Source: Pseudomonadota bacterium (lineage in GTDB: Bacteria; Desulfobacterota; Desulfobulbia; Desulfobulbales; JAHJIY01). Taken from it: a DNA stretch of 40,478 nucleotides. Positions within the stretch are counted from its first letter, which is position 1, and every line of letters begins with the position of its first letter. The notes under the pieces were generated by a model. The model was not told the origin of the DNA. It made no database searches and was given only the letters and a program-made list of their open reading frames with translations. Positions 24,891 through 32,926 of the stretch are shown piece by piece. The translations under genes were made by a program, and so were the position numbers. The DNA lies in assembly GCA_018823175.1 (NCBI GenBank), contig JAHJIY010000093.1:1-40478 (forward strand). The letters run 5' to 3'.

Positions 24891-26900
24891 ATGTTTGAAT
24901 ATTTTGATCGCCTCTATGACTCGACCGACTTCATGCCCCATGGTGATTGCCTGGTTTGGGATCCCAGTCTGCTTTGGCAGCACGCCGGTTCCGATATCGT
25001 GACCGGCATCGCTTATTATCTTATCGCGGCGATTTTGTTCTATTTTATTCTGAGAAGAAGGGATATTCCCTTTTTCTGGGTTTTCCTGTTATTCGGGGCA
25101 TTTATTCTTTCCTGTGGCACAACACATTTTATGTCGGCGTGGACTATTTATTATCCTTCCTACTGGACGGAAGGAATAATCAAAACAATCAATGCGGTTA
25201 TTTCCTTTGGTACTGCGATTATCCTTTTCCCGCTGATGCCGAGATTGCTTAGTCTGCCCAGCCTGAAAAAAGCCAATGCTGAAATCGCCGAGTTAAATAG
25301 CAAACTCCATGAACAGGTCCAGGAACTGACCATTGAAAACAGGAAACGGATCGCGGCTGAAAGTAGGCTGCAGGAAAGTAATACATTGTTGAATGCAGTT
25401 ATGGAGGGCGCTACTGACGCAATTTTTGTCAAAGATCTAAATGGCCAATATGTTTTGGCAAATACCGCCACCTGCCGGGCCATCGGTAAATCCCACGAAG
25501 AAATTATCGGCAGAAGTGACCTGGAATTATTTCCGCCTGATTCCGCGCAAGTTATTATCGGGGTTGATTTAAGAGTCATGCAGAAAGGTGAGGTAGTTTC
25601 GACGGAAGAAAGACTCGCCACCGCGTATGGCGATACCACCTGGTGGCTGGCCAGTAAGTCACCGCTCCTAGATCAGAACGGCAAGATCACGGGACTTATC
25701 GGGATGTCCCGTAATATTACCGAAAGAAAGAAGGCTGAAATAGAAACGAAAAATCTTGAGATTCGCCTCAGTCAGGCCCAGAAAATGGAAGCCATCGGCA
25801 CCCTGGCCGGTGGCATCGCCCATGATTTCAACAATATTCTTTCTGTTATTCTGGGTTATACCGAGATGGCCCATGAGGATGCTCCTGCCGGGACACGTTT
25901 AAAAAATGACCTGGAAAAAGTTTTGATCGCGGCAAACCGGGCAAAGGAGCTGGTTAAGCAGATTCTTGCTTTCAGCCGTCAGGCCCAGGTTGAACGATTC
26001 CCTCTCCAGATACAACCTCTGATCAAGGAGGGTTTGAAGATGCTCAGATCTTCCATTCCCTCAACCATCAGCATCACCGAAGATATCGATCCAAAATGCG
26101 GGACCATTCTGGCGGATCCTACTCAGGTTCATCAGATATTGATGAATTTATGTACCAATGCCTATCATGCCATGGAGGAAACCGGGGGCAACCTATCGGT
26201 TTCCTTGAAAACAACTTTCATCGGGCCGGATGATCAAAGTTTGCTTTCGCAGGTCAAATCCGGTGAATACGTTGAATTTACAGTGGCCGATACCGGAGTC
26301 GGGATCGGCCCGGATATTATTGAGCGGATGTTTGAACCCTATTTTACCACCAAGGGAATCGGCAAGGGGACCGGGATGGGGCTGGCGATTATCCACGGGA
26401 TCATGAAAGATTATGGGGGTGCAGTTACTGTTGAAAGTCGTTTTGGAGAAGGGACGACCTTTCATGTCTATTTTCCGGTTGTTGATCAGGAATTCCTGCC
26501 GGCCAGAAAGGAGTCGGAAGATATCAAGGGTGGTCAAGAAAGGATCTTATTTATCGACGATGAAGAGCTCCTGGCTGAGATGGGCAAGGATATGCTCGAA
26601 AGGCTGGGTTACCGGGTTACGTTGCGGCGCAGCAGCCTGGAGGCGCTGGCAACCTTCCAGAATACTCCCGACGAATTTGACCTGGTGATCACCGATCAGA
26701 CCATGCCGGAGATGACCGGTGCAGATCTTGCCCGGCGGATGATGCAGATCCGGCCGGATCTGCCGATTATCCTTTGTACCGGCTATAGCAACTTAATAGA
26801 TGAAGATTCAGCCAAAGGTCTCGGGATTAAAGAATTTGCCTTGAAACCTCTGACCAAAGAAGTGATTGCCAAACTGATCCGCAAGGTGTTGGGTGTCTGA
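24891..26900 (+). CDS. Hybrid histidine kinase with ethylene-receptor-like membrane domain
   Basis: This protein is 669 residues from ATG 24891 (GGAG upstream); the frame is open to TTG 24837. The N-terminus has three membrane helices (about 33-120) matching plant and cyanobacterial ethylene receptors: D35-x6-Y42-x2-I45 in helix 1, and FGAFILSCGTTH in helix 2, with Cys75 and His79 at the positions that hold copper(I) in ETR1. Pro36 of ETR1 is Ala46 here. A coiled coil (about 125-165), a PAS domain (about 165-280), HisKA with His311 (GGIAHDFNN), HATPase (NLCTNAYHAM, ADTGVGI, GTGMGLAI) and a receiver domain with Asp602 (VITDQTMPEMTG) follow. It probably senses a small hydrophobic ligand or a metal. 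No separate response regulator is adjacent. Confidence 0.88.
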   Translation: MFEYFDRLYDSTDFMPHGDCLVWDPSLLWQHAGSDIVTGIAYYLIAAILFYFILRRRDIPFFWVFLLFGAFILSCGTTHFMSAWTIYYPSYWTEGIIKTINAVISFGTAIILFPLMPRLLSLPSLKKANAEIAELNSKLHEQVQELTIENRKRIAAESRLQESNTLLNAVMEGATDAIFVKDLNGQYVLANTATCRAIGKSHEEIIGRSDLELFPPDSAQVIIGVDLRVMQKGEVVSTEERLATAYGDTTWWLASKSPLLDQNGKITGLIGMSRNITERKKAEIETKNLEIRLSQAQKMEAIGTLAGGIAHDFNNILSVILGYTEMAHEDAPAGTRLKNDLEKVLIAANRAKELVKQILAFSRQAQVERFPLQIQPLIKEGLKMLRSSIPSTISITEDIDPKCGTILADPTQVHQILMNLCTNAYHAMEETGGNLSVSLKTTFIGPDDQSLLSQVKSGEYVEFTVADTGVGIGPDIIERMFEPYFTTKGIGKGTGMGLAIIHGIMKDYGGAVTVESRFGEGTTFHVYFPVVDQEFLPARKESEDIKGGQERILFIDDEELLAEMGKDMLERLGYRVTLRRSSLEALATFQNTPDEFDLVITDQTMPEMTGADLARRMMQIRPDLPIILCTGYSNLIDEDSAKGLGIKEFALKPLTKEVIAKLIRKVLGV

Positions 26901-26915
26901 TGAGAAATGTTATGG

Positions 26916-27329
26916 TCAATATTGTTTACCGGGTGGGCCGGACTGGGGGTATTTCCAGCCAAATCCCCAGCGGAATGGCGTCGGCAGCCATGGGACCGCC
27001 CCGAGCCGGACACCATAATACATGACCCGGCCCATGATCGGATGGTCTTTTTGGCTGACACATTCTTGCAGGGCCAGGTCCGCCTTTTTTCTTTCCTCGC
27101 TGGTTCCCCCCAGCCAATATATGGTATCGTGTTCGATGCAGCATTCCAGCCAGTCATTGTCTGGCCAACAGGAGCAGCCATCCGATTTGAATTCCTTCGG
27201 AGGCAGCGGCGGTTCCCATGTTTTCTGGGAATAGATCTCCCGGGCCATTTTTTGCAGATGCTGATCGGGACCGGAACAAGCCGGCAGTGCAACAAATAGG
27301 ATGATTAAGGTAATCGTTTCGTATCGCAT
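26916..27329 (-). CDS. Small lipoprotein with phospholipase A2-like CCxxHD motif
   Basis: This protein is 137 residues from ATG 27329, where a lipoprotein signal peptide begins (MRYETITLIILFVALPAC, lipid Cys18); the frame is open to 27431 without features. The centre carries DGCSCWPDNDWLECCIEHD followed by TIYWLGG. The CCIEHD part (His67, Asp68) resembles the active site of secreted phospholipase A2 enzymes, and ADLALQECV follows as a second Cys helix. The usual Ca-loop YGxxCGxGG is not clear; SDGCSCWPDND may take its place. It converges on the histidine kinase with a 15-base gap. An envelope phospholipase-like role is plausible but unproven. Confidence 0.7.
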   Translation of the reverse strand: MRYETITLIILFVALPACSGPDQHLQKMAREIYSQKTWEPPLPPKEFKSDGCSCWPDNDWLECCIEHDTIYWLGGTSEERKKADLALQECVSQKDHPIMGRVMYYGVRLGAVPWLPTPFRWGFGWKYPQSGPPGKQY

Positions 27330-27477
27330 GTTGTCGTTTGTGTATTTAATGTTGGGCATATTTAAATAAATCGTTACACCATAATATTTGATTAATGCCA
27401 AGTAATTAAATACGAAAACCAGTCTATTCAATATGTTTCACGCGATTCTGATTACTGTGCGGCTTTTGAAAGGACTC

Positions 27478-27506
27478 TTGACATGGCTGGCGGATTAATT
27501 TATATT
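27478..27506 (+). promoter_or_regulatory. Strong sigma70 promoter for rpsT
   Basis: TTGACA (27478-27483), a 17-base spacer and TATATT (27501-27506) form a near-consensus promoter about 100 bases before the rpsT start. The remaining leader to 27609 is AT-rich. Confidence 0.75.
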
Positions 27507-27609
27507 GTCAGACTTTTCCGGGCCAAGTAATAATGTTTACGGCCTTTAATATTACTGGTATATTTTTCAGTTAACATAAATAAAATAACGTTTTTACAGG
27601 AGTATAGCT

Positions 27610-27885
27610 TTGGCTAATCACAAATCGGCATTAAAGAGAAACCGTCAGAGTCTGGTCCGCCGCAGTCGTAACCGGGCCAATAAGACCAAAATAAAAAATG
27701 CGGTCAAGGCGCTTGACACGGCTATTGAGCAGAAATCACTGGAAGGCGCGCAGGCTGCTTTGCTGGTGGCCATCCCGACCATTTACAAGGCTTCGGTCAA
27801 AGGCGCTATTCACAAGAAGAATGCGTCTCGTAAGGTGTCCAGGCTTTCTCGGCGGGTAAATGAGTTTGCAAAGAGTCTTCAGTAA
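27610..27885 (+). CDS. rpsT: 30S ribosomal protein S20
   Basis: This 91-residue, highly basic protein starts with TTG behind AGGAG. The N-terminus ANHKSALKRNRQS and the KASVKGAIHKKNASRKVSRLSRRV region are typical of S20, a primary 16S rRNA-binding protein of the small subunit. S20 genes commonly use weak starts linked to autoregulation, which fits the TTG here. It stands alone between its own promoter and a terminator before trpE. Confidence 0.96.
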   Translation: MANHKSALKRNRQSLVRRSRNRANKTKIKNAVKALDTAIEQKSLEGAQAALLVAIPTIYKASVKGAIHKKNASRKVSRLSRRVNEFAKSLQ

Positions 27886-28018
27886 TTTACTGCAAAGAAT
27901 ATAATTTTTTGGCGTTATCAATATTCTGCTCTGTGCAGGAAGCGGTATAACCTGATCAATTGGTTTCATCTTGATGCCGAGTTCGCATTATTAAATGAAA
28001 CAGTAATTCTTTCACCAG

Positions 28019-28059
28019 AAAAGCCATGTGGTCTTCGAGACTCCATGGCTTTTTTTTTG
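28019..28059 (+). terminator. Rho-independent terminator after rpsT
   Basis: AAGCCATG (28021-28028) pairs with CATGGCTT (28044-28051), followed by a run of T to 28058. It lies 130 bases past rpsT and 40 bases before trpE. I see no Trp-codon leader peptide or T-box around it, so a trp attenuator is not supported. Confidence 0.85.
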
Positions 28060-28097
28060 TGTACCATCTAACTGATGTTTTCAAGTAAGGAGTAGAT

Positions 28098-29579
28098 ATG
28101 ATTCAGCCCTCCTTGACAGTGTTTAAGGAGCTTGCCGGGGATGCCCAACTGGTCCCTGTTCATCGGGAAATAATTGTTGATCTCGATACGCCGCTTACTA
28201 TTTTTGCGAAAGTGGCGGGGGCGGAAAACCATGCCTTTTTGTTCGAAAGTATGGAGGGCGGGGAGAAGTGGGGCCGTTATTCCTTTATCGGTTTTGATCC
28301 GATCCTGACCTTTGAGAGCCGGGGTGAACATGTTTCCATCAAGCGTGACGGGAAATCGACCGAATTGTCCGGTGATCCTCTGGTCGAGCTTGAAAAATTA
28401 ATGGCCTCATTTAACGCCTGTCGTAATCCTGAATATCTGCCGCGTTTTTTCGGCGGGGCAGTCGGCTTTCTGGGCTATGACATGGTGCGCTTTATGGAGC
28501 GGTTACCTGACCGCAATCCTCCGCTGGGAAATTTTCCGGACAGCGCTTTTATCATCCCCAGAATTGTTCTTGTCCATGACAATCTCAAGCAGAGTCTTAA
28601 AGTAGTCAATTGTGTGGTGGTGCCGCCTGGCGCCGATCTGGAAGAACTTTACACTACCGCCCGTCGGCAGATCGATGAGGTGGTGGCCCGCCTGAAGAAA
28701 CCATTGCCGGGTGAGGTGGTTGATGATGACTGCGGCGAGTGCCGTCATCAGTTTACCTCGAATATGGCGGAGGATGATTTTAAAAAGATGGTTGAGCGGG
28801 CCAAGGAATATATCATGGCCGGCGACATCATCCAGGTCGTTTTGTCCCAGCGCTTTCATACTACCACCGACCTGTCACCGTTTAAACTTTATCGAGCCTT
28901 GCGCCACATCAATCCGAGTCCGTATCTGTTTTATCTTAAACATGGCGATCTGGTCCAGATCGGTTCATCTCCCGAGATTCTGGTTCGACTGGAAAAAGAC
29001 GATATTGAGCTGCGGCCGATTGCCGGGACCAGGCGGCGTGGAAAAAACAACGAAGAAGATCTGGCTCTGGGCAATGAGCTGCTGGCCGATCCCAAGGAAC
29101 GGGCCGAGCATCTGATGCTGGTTGATCTCGGGCGCAATGATGTCGGGCGGGTTGCCGGTTATGGCCAGGTTGAGACCCGCGATTTATTGGTGATTGAACG
29201 ATACAGTCATGTGATGCATATCGTCTCCGGGGTGCACGGAAAACTGGCGGCGGGGAAGAATCAGTTCGATGTTTTAAAGGCCTGTTTCCCAGCCGGCACG
29301 GTAAGTGGCGCGCCCAAGGTCCGGGCGATGGAAATTATTGAGGAACTCGAGCCGGCGCGACGCGGACCCTATGCCGGGTCGGTTGGTTATTTCGGGTTTT
29401 CCGGTAATATGGACTTTTGTATTACGATCAGGACCTTTGTCATGCAGGGTCATGATTTGTGGGTTCAGGCCGGGGCCGGTATTGTGGCGGATTCTGATCC
29501 CGGCCTCGAGTACGAGGAGACGATCAACAAATCCATGGGGCTGCGCCGGGCCGTGGAATTGGCGGAAAAGGGGCTGTAA
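28098..29579 (+). CDS. trpE: Anthranilate synthase component I
   Basis: This 493-residue enzyme makes anthranilate from chorismate using ammonia delivered by TrpG. It starts at ATG behind TAAGGAG. The N-terminal part has the feedback-site stretch LFESMEGGEKWGRYSFIG. The C-terminal chorismate-binding domain shows GDIIQVVLSQRF, PSPYLFYL, SSPEILVRL, PIAGTRRRG, DLGRNDVGRV and PAGTVSGAPKVRAMEII. All core residues appear present. It heads trpEGDCF, is directly followed by trpG with no gap, and has a terminator upstream. Confidence 0.97.
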   Translation: MIQPSLTVFKELAGDAQLVPVHREIIVDLDTPLTIFAKVAGAENHAFLFESMEGGEKWGRYSFIGFDPILTFESRGEHVSIKRDGKSTELSGDPLVELEKLMASFNACRNPEYLPRFFGGAVGFLGYDMVRFMERLPDRNPPLGNFPDSAFIIPRIVLVHDNLKQSLKVVNCVVVPPGADLEELYTTARRQIDEVVARLKKPLPGEVVDDDCGECRHQFTSNMAEDDFKKMVERAKEYIMAGDIIQVVLSQRFHTTTDLSPFKLYRALRHINPSPYLFYLKHGDLVQIGSSPEILVRLEKDDIELRPIAGTRRRGKNNEEDLALGNELLADPKERAEHLMLVDLGRNDVGRVAGYGQVETRDLLVIERYSHVMHIVSGVHGKLAAGKNQFDVLKACFPAGTVSGAPKVRAMEIIEELEPARRGPYAGSVGYFGFSGNMDFCITIRTFVMQGHDLWVQAGAGIVADSDPGLEYEETINKSMGLRRAVELAEKGL

Positions 29580-30170
29580 ATGATAGTCATAATAGATAAT
29601 TACGATTCCTTTACCTACAATATCGTCCAGGTGATTGGTGGTTTTGGTGAAAAGATGGAGATCTTCCGTAACGACCAGGTGGATGTGGCGACGATCGCTT
29701 CCTTAAATCCTGATCGGTTGCTGGTTTCCCCCGGACCTTGCAGTCCGGACAAGGCCGGGATTTCAATTGCAGCGATTAAATATTTTGCCGACAAGATCCC
29801 GGTCCTTGGCGTCTGTCTTGGACACCAGGCAATCGGTGAGGCATTCGGCGGGACGGTGGTGCGGGCCGCCCGATTGATGCATGGTAAAACTAGTCCGATC
29901 CATCATGACGGACGCGGGGTATTTGCCGGTCTGCCCAATCCCTTTGCGGCCATGCGTTATCATTCCCTGGTGGTGCGGGAAGATGATCTGCCTGAATGTC
30001 TTGAGATTACCGCCCGTTCCGATCAGGATGAGCTGATGGGGCTGCGGCATAAAACTTTGCCGGTGGAAGGAGTGCAGTTTCATCCCGAATCGATCATGAC
30101 TCCGGACGGCGTGCAACTGCTCAAGAATTTTGTCGACCCGGCTTACCCGGAAAAAATCAGAAAAAAGTAA
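29580..30170 (+). CDS. trpG: Anthranilate synthase component II (glutamine amidotransferase)
   Basis: This 196-residue class I glutamine amidotransferase subunit supplies ammonia to TrpE. It starts with the ATG directly after the trpE stop (TAAATG). The triad is visible: Cys79 in GVCLGHQA, His168 and Glu170 in FHPESIMT; the oxyanion loop is SPGPCSP at 50-56. It is not fused to TrpD, unlike in enterobacteria. The same protein could also serve p-aminobenzoate synthesis as PabA, as in some bacteria; no pabB is seen here. Confidence 0.95.
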   Translation: MIVIIDNYDSFTYNIVQVIGGFGEKMEIFRNDQVDVATIASLNPDRLLVSPGPCSPDKAGISIAAIKYFADKIPVLGVCLGHQAIGEAFGGTVVRAARLMHGKTSPIHHDGRGVFAGLPNPFAAMRYHSLVVREDDLPECLEITARSDQDELMGLRHKTLPVEGVQFHPESIMTPDGVQLLKNFVDPAYPEKIRKK

Positions 30171-30180
30171 GGGGAATTCT

Positions 30181-31200
30181 GTGATCAAGGAAGCGATTGC
30201 CAAAGTAATTGTCGGCACCGATCTGCGTGAAGATGAAATGGTTGGCGTCATGGATGAAATCATGAGCGGGGAGGCAACCCCGGCCCAGATCGGCTCTTTT
30301 ATCACTGCTTTGCGGATCAAAGGGGAGACGGTGGCGGAAATTACCGGCGCCGCCCGGGTCATGCGGCAGAAGGCCTCCAGGGTAAATTGTGTGCGGGACG
30401 GGGAAATCCTGGTTGATACCTGCGGAACCGGCGGTGATGGCTCCGGAACTTTTAATGTCTCGACCACCGCCGCCTTTGTGGTGGCGGGTGCCGGAGTCGC
30501 GGTCGCCAAGCATGGTAATCGTTCGATCACCAGTAAATGTGGCAGCGCTGATGTTCTTGAGGCTTTGGGTGTTGATTTGTCCCTTACTCCTGAGCGGATT
30601 GCGGAGTGCATCTGCCAGGTCGGCATCGGTTTCATGTTCGCTCCAGCCATGCATGGCGCGATGAAACATGCAATCGGTCCCCGGCGTGAGATCGGGATCA
30701 GGACCATTTTTAATGTGCTTGGCCCGTTAACCAATCCGGCCGGCGCCAATGTCCAGATTATGGGGGTTTATGATGCTGGATTAGTTGAAAAACTGGCTAT
30801 AGTATTGGGGAAACTCGGGGCGAAACGGGCGCTGGTTGTTTGCGGGACCGGTAATATGGACGAGATTACCATCACCGGTGAAACCCTGGTGGCCGACTGG
30901 AACGGCAAGACGGTTTCCACTTATACGGTGAAGCCGGAAGATGTAGGGCTGGCTCGGGCCACTTTGGCCGAGATTAAAGGCGAGGAAACGGCCGAAGCGG
31001 CAGCGGTCCATTTGCGGGCTATTCTGGCCGGCAAGGCCGGGGCCTGTCTGGATATGGTTTTGATCAACGCCGGTGCCGCCTTGATGGCGGCGGGTCAGGC
31101 GGCAGATCTGGTCAAAGGCGTTGAACTGGCCCGGCAGACGGTTAAGTCCGGGGCGGCCCTGGCCAAACTCGATGGGCTTGTTTCTTTTTGCGCCAACTAA
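30181..31200 (+). CDS. trpD: Anthranilate phosphoribosyltransferase
   Basis: This protein is 339 residues from GTG 30181, which has AAGGGG in front; the frame extends upstream to 30130 inside trpG and is discounted. The PRPP-binding loop CGTGGDGSGTFNVST and the KHGNRSITSKCGSADVLEALG segment are intact, as are MHGAMKHAIGPRREIGIRTIFN and the GPLTNPA motif. It attaches phosphoribose to anthranilate, the second step of tryptophan synthesis. An imperfect TCCCG/CGGGA hairpin and the heptamer array follow the stop. Confidence 0.96.
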   Translation: MIKEAIAKVIVGTDLREDEMVGVMDEIMSGEATPAQIGSFITALRIKGETVAEITGAARVMRQKASRVNCVRDGEILVDTCGTGGDGSGTFNVSTTAAFVVAGAGVAVAKHGNRSITSKCGSADVLEALGVDLSLTPERIAECICQVGIGFMFAPAMHGAMKHAIGPRREIGIRTIFNVLGPLTNPAGANVQIMGVYDAGLVEKLAIVLGKLGAKRALVVCGTGNMDEITITGETLVADWNGKTVSTYTVKPEDVGLARATLAEIKGEETAEAAAVHLRAILAGKAGACLDMVLINAGAALMAAGQAADLVKGVELARQTVKSGAALAKLDGLVSFCAN

Positions 31201-31230
31201 TTTTTATCCCGTGAGCGGGAATAACTATAA

Positions 31231-31333
31231 GTGATAGTGACGAGTGACGAGTAAATAGTGACGAGTAAGTACAAAAAAACAACTCGTCACTATTTACTCG
31301 TTACTATTCACTATTCACTTTTCACTCGTCACT
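31231..31333. repeat. Heptanucleotide inverted array between trpD and trpC
   Basis: The left arm is built from 7-bp units such as AGTGACG and AGTAAAT; the right arm from complements such as ACTCGTC, ACTATTT and ACTATTC. An 18-bp segment (31249-31266) pairs perfectly with 31282-31299 across a 15-base loop, and pairing continues outward with few mismatches. It ends just before trpC (31347), whose ATG has no visible Shine-Dalgarno. Confidence 0.93.
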
Positions 31334-31346
31334 TTTTTAAAAAAAT

Positions 31347-32120
31347 ATGATTTTAGATAAAATTGTTGATCGTAAAAAAGAGGAAGTGACAACCCTCCTC
31401 AGGCATGGTTTTTCGGTTCCCGAAGGCAAGATTGATCCACCTCGCGGATTTTGCCGGCAGCTTAATGTAGAGCATGGGATTGCCGTAATTGCCGAAGCCA
31501 AGAAGGCTTCGCCGTCCAAAGGTGTGATCTGTCCTGATTTTGATCCGGTCGCGATCGCGGCAAGCTACAAAGCGGGCGGTGCCCGGGCCATGTCGGTGTT
31601 GACCGACGAGGATTTTTTTCAGGGTAATATCGAGTATATTCCATTGGTTAGAAGAAAAGTTGATCTGCCGGTTTTGCGGAAGGATTTTATCATCCATGAA
31701 GTGCAGATCAGGCAGGCCTCGGCCTATGGAGCGGATGCCATTCTTCTGATCGCCGCTATTCTTGATCCGGCCCAGATGAGGGATTTTCAGGAGATGGCCT
31801 GGGGACTTGGCATGGACGTGCTGGTCGAGGTCCATGATGAGCAGGAGATGGATCAGGCGATGGCCGCGGGTACCAGGCTGCTGGGGGTCAATAATCGTAA
31901 TCTGCGTGATTTTTCAGTTGATCTGGAAACAACTTTTCGCATCAAGCGTTTGTTGCCGCCCGGGATGCCGCTGGTCAGCGAGTCCGGAATCCGTGATCTT
32001 GATGATCTGAAAAAGCTGGCGGCGGCTGGAGTTACGGCAGCTTTGATCGGTGAAACCCTGATGAGAGCGGAGGACCGCGCCGCCGCCCTCAGGTCGCTGT
32101 TATCTGAACTCTGTCCATAA
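31347..32120 (+). CDS. trpC: Indole-3-glycerol phosphate synthase
   Basis: This 257-residue TIM-barrel enzyme closes the indole ring of the tryptophan pathway. The motifs are in order: VIAEAKKASPSKG (about 47-59), SVLTDEDFFQG, LPVLRKDFIIHEVQI, LLGVNNRNLRDF, LVSESGI and ALIGETLM. It stands alone, not fused to TrpF. The upstream base run is a T/A tract after the heptamer array, and no clear ribosome-binding site is visible, so initiation may be weak or depend on the array structure. Confidence 0.96.
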   Translation: MILDKIVDRKKEEVTTLLRHGFSVPEGKIDPPRGFCRQLNVEHGIAVIAEAKKASPSKGVICPDFDPVAIAASYKAGGARAMSVLTDEDFFQGNIEYIPLVRRKVDLPVLRKDFIIHEVQIRQASAYGADAILLIAAILDPAQMRDFQEMAWGLGMDVLVEVHDEQEMDQAMAAGTRLLGVNNRNLRDFSVDLETTFRIKRLLPPGMPLVSESGIRDLDDLKKLAAAGVTAALIGETLMRAEDRAAALRSLLSELCP

Positions 32121-32195
32121 CAATATTGAAAATAGAAAAGCTTATTTGGGATTTTTTTGCATTTTGATGGTCTAATCATGAAGTGAGGAGGGAGG

Positions 32196-32843
32196 ATGAG
32201 TATCCGCACCAGGATCAAAGTATGTGGGATAACTAATAAATCTGAAGCTCAAAGAATTGTGGCTTTAGGTGTCGATGCCCTGGGATTTATATGTGTTGAG
32301 TCAAGTCCCCGGAATATTGATCCGGAAAAGGTAAAGGAGATTGTTGCGACCCTACCGCCATTTGTCGATGCGGTAGGTGTTTTTGTTGATCAGGATCCAA
32401 ATGTAGTTGATGAGATTGCCCAGTATTGCGGATTGACCTTTGTTCAGCTGCATGGCTCGGAATCGGTCGAGTATTGCAAATCCATTGGGCGGCGGGTTCT
32501 GAAGGCGATGAGTGTGCGTCCCGGTATGGAGGCGGATATTCTGACTCCATACGCCGGATGCGTGAATGGTTTCCTGCTTGATACATATCATGAGAAAATG
32601 GCCGGCGGCAGCGGTGAAACCTTTGACTGGAAGCTGCTTGAAAAATTGGATATCCCGGCGCCATATATTTTGGCCGGTGGCTTGTCGCCTGAAAACGTCG
32701 GTGCGGCGATTACTCAGGTAAGGCCTTTTGCGGTGGATGTTAACTCCGGAGTTGAGATTGAGCCCGGGGTCAAGGATATAGAAAAGGTCAGGTGTCTGGT
32801 CGAGGAAGTGACCAAGGCGGACAGGGCGGTGATCGAAGAATAG
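32196..32843 (+). CDS. trpF: Phosphoribosylanthranilate isomerase
   Basis: This 215-residue TIM-barrel enzyme performs the Amadori rearrangement between TrpD and TrpC. The start follows GAGGAGGGAGG, a strong site. The catalytic Cys10 is in KVCGIT, the acid Asp in FAVDVNSGVE (about 180); also seen are DALGFICVESSPRNI, VQLHGSE and YILAGGLSPENV. It is the last gene of the cluster. trpB and trpA, which usually follow, are absent; a strong terminator comes next. Confidence 0.95.
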   Translation: MSIRTRIKVCGITNKSEAQRIVALGVDALGFICVESSPRNIDPEKVKEIVATLPPFVDAVGVFVDQDPNVVDEIAQYCGLTFVQLHGSESVEYCKSIGRRVLKAMSVRPGMEADILTPYAGCVNGFLLDTYHEKMAGGSGETFDWKLLEKLDIPAPYILAGGLSPENVGAAITQVRPFAVDVNSGVEIEPGVKDIEKVRCLVEEVTKADRAVIEE

Positions 32844-32885
32844 AGGCGTTTGTTATTGCTATAAGTTTGGTCTCAGGAAAGATCA

Positions 32886-32924
32886 GGGCCGGAACGAGAT
32901 GAACCTCGCTCCGGCCCTTTTTTT
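32886..32924. terminator. Bidirectional terminator between trpF and the DegP gene
   Basis: GGGCCGGAACGAG (32886-32898) pairs with CTCGCTCCGGCCC (32905-32917) with one mismatch, followed by seven T. It lies between two convergent genes and can serve both, closing the trp cluster after trpF. Confidence 0.92.
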
Positions 32925-32926
32925 GG

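Noticed and set aside
26783..27295. Alternative 170-residue minus-strand frame overlapping the kinase end
   Set aside because: The neighbouring frame (26916-27329) has a signal peptide, lipobox and CCxxHD motif; this one has none and overlaps the kinase receiver domain.
27886..28097. trp attenuator or T-box before trpE
   Set aside because: No short ORF with tandem Trp codons and no T-box elements; the hairpin is a plain terminator closer in function to rpsT.
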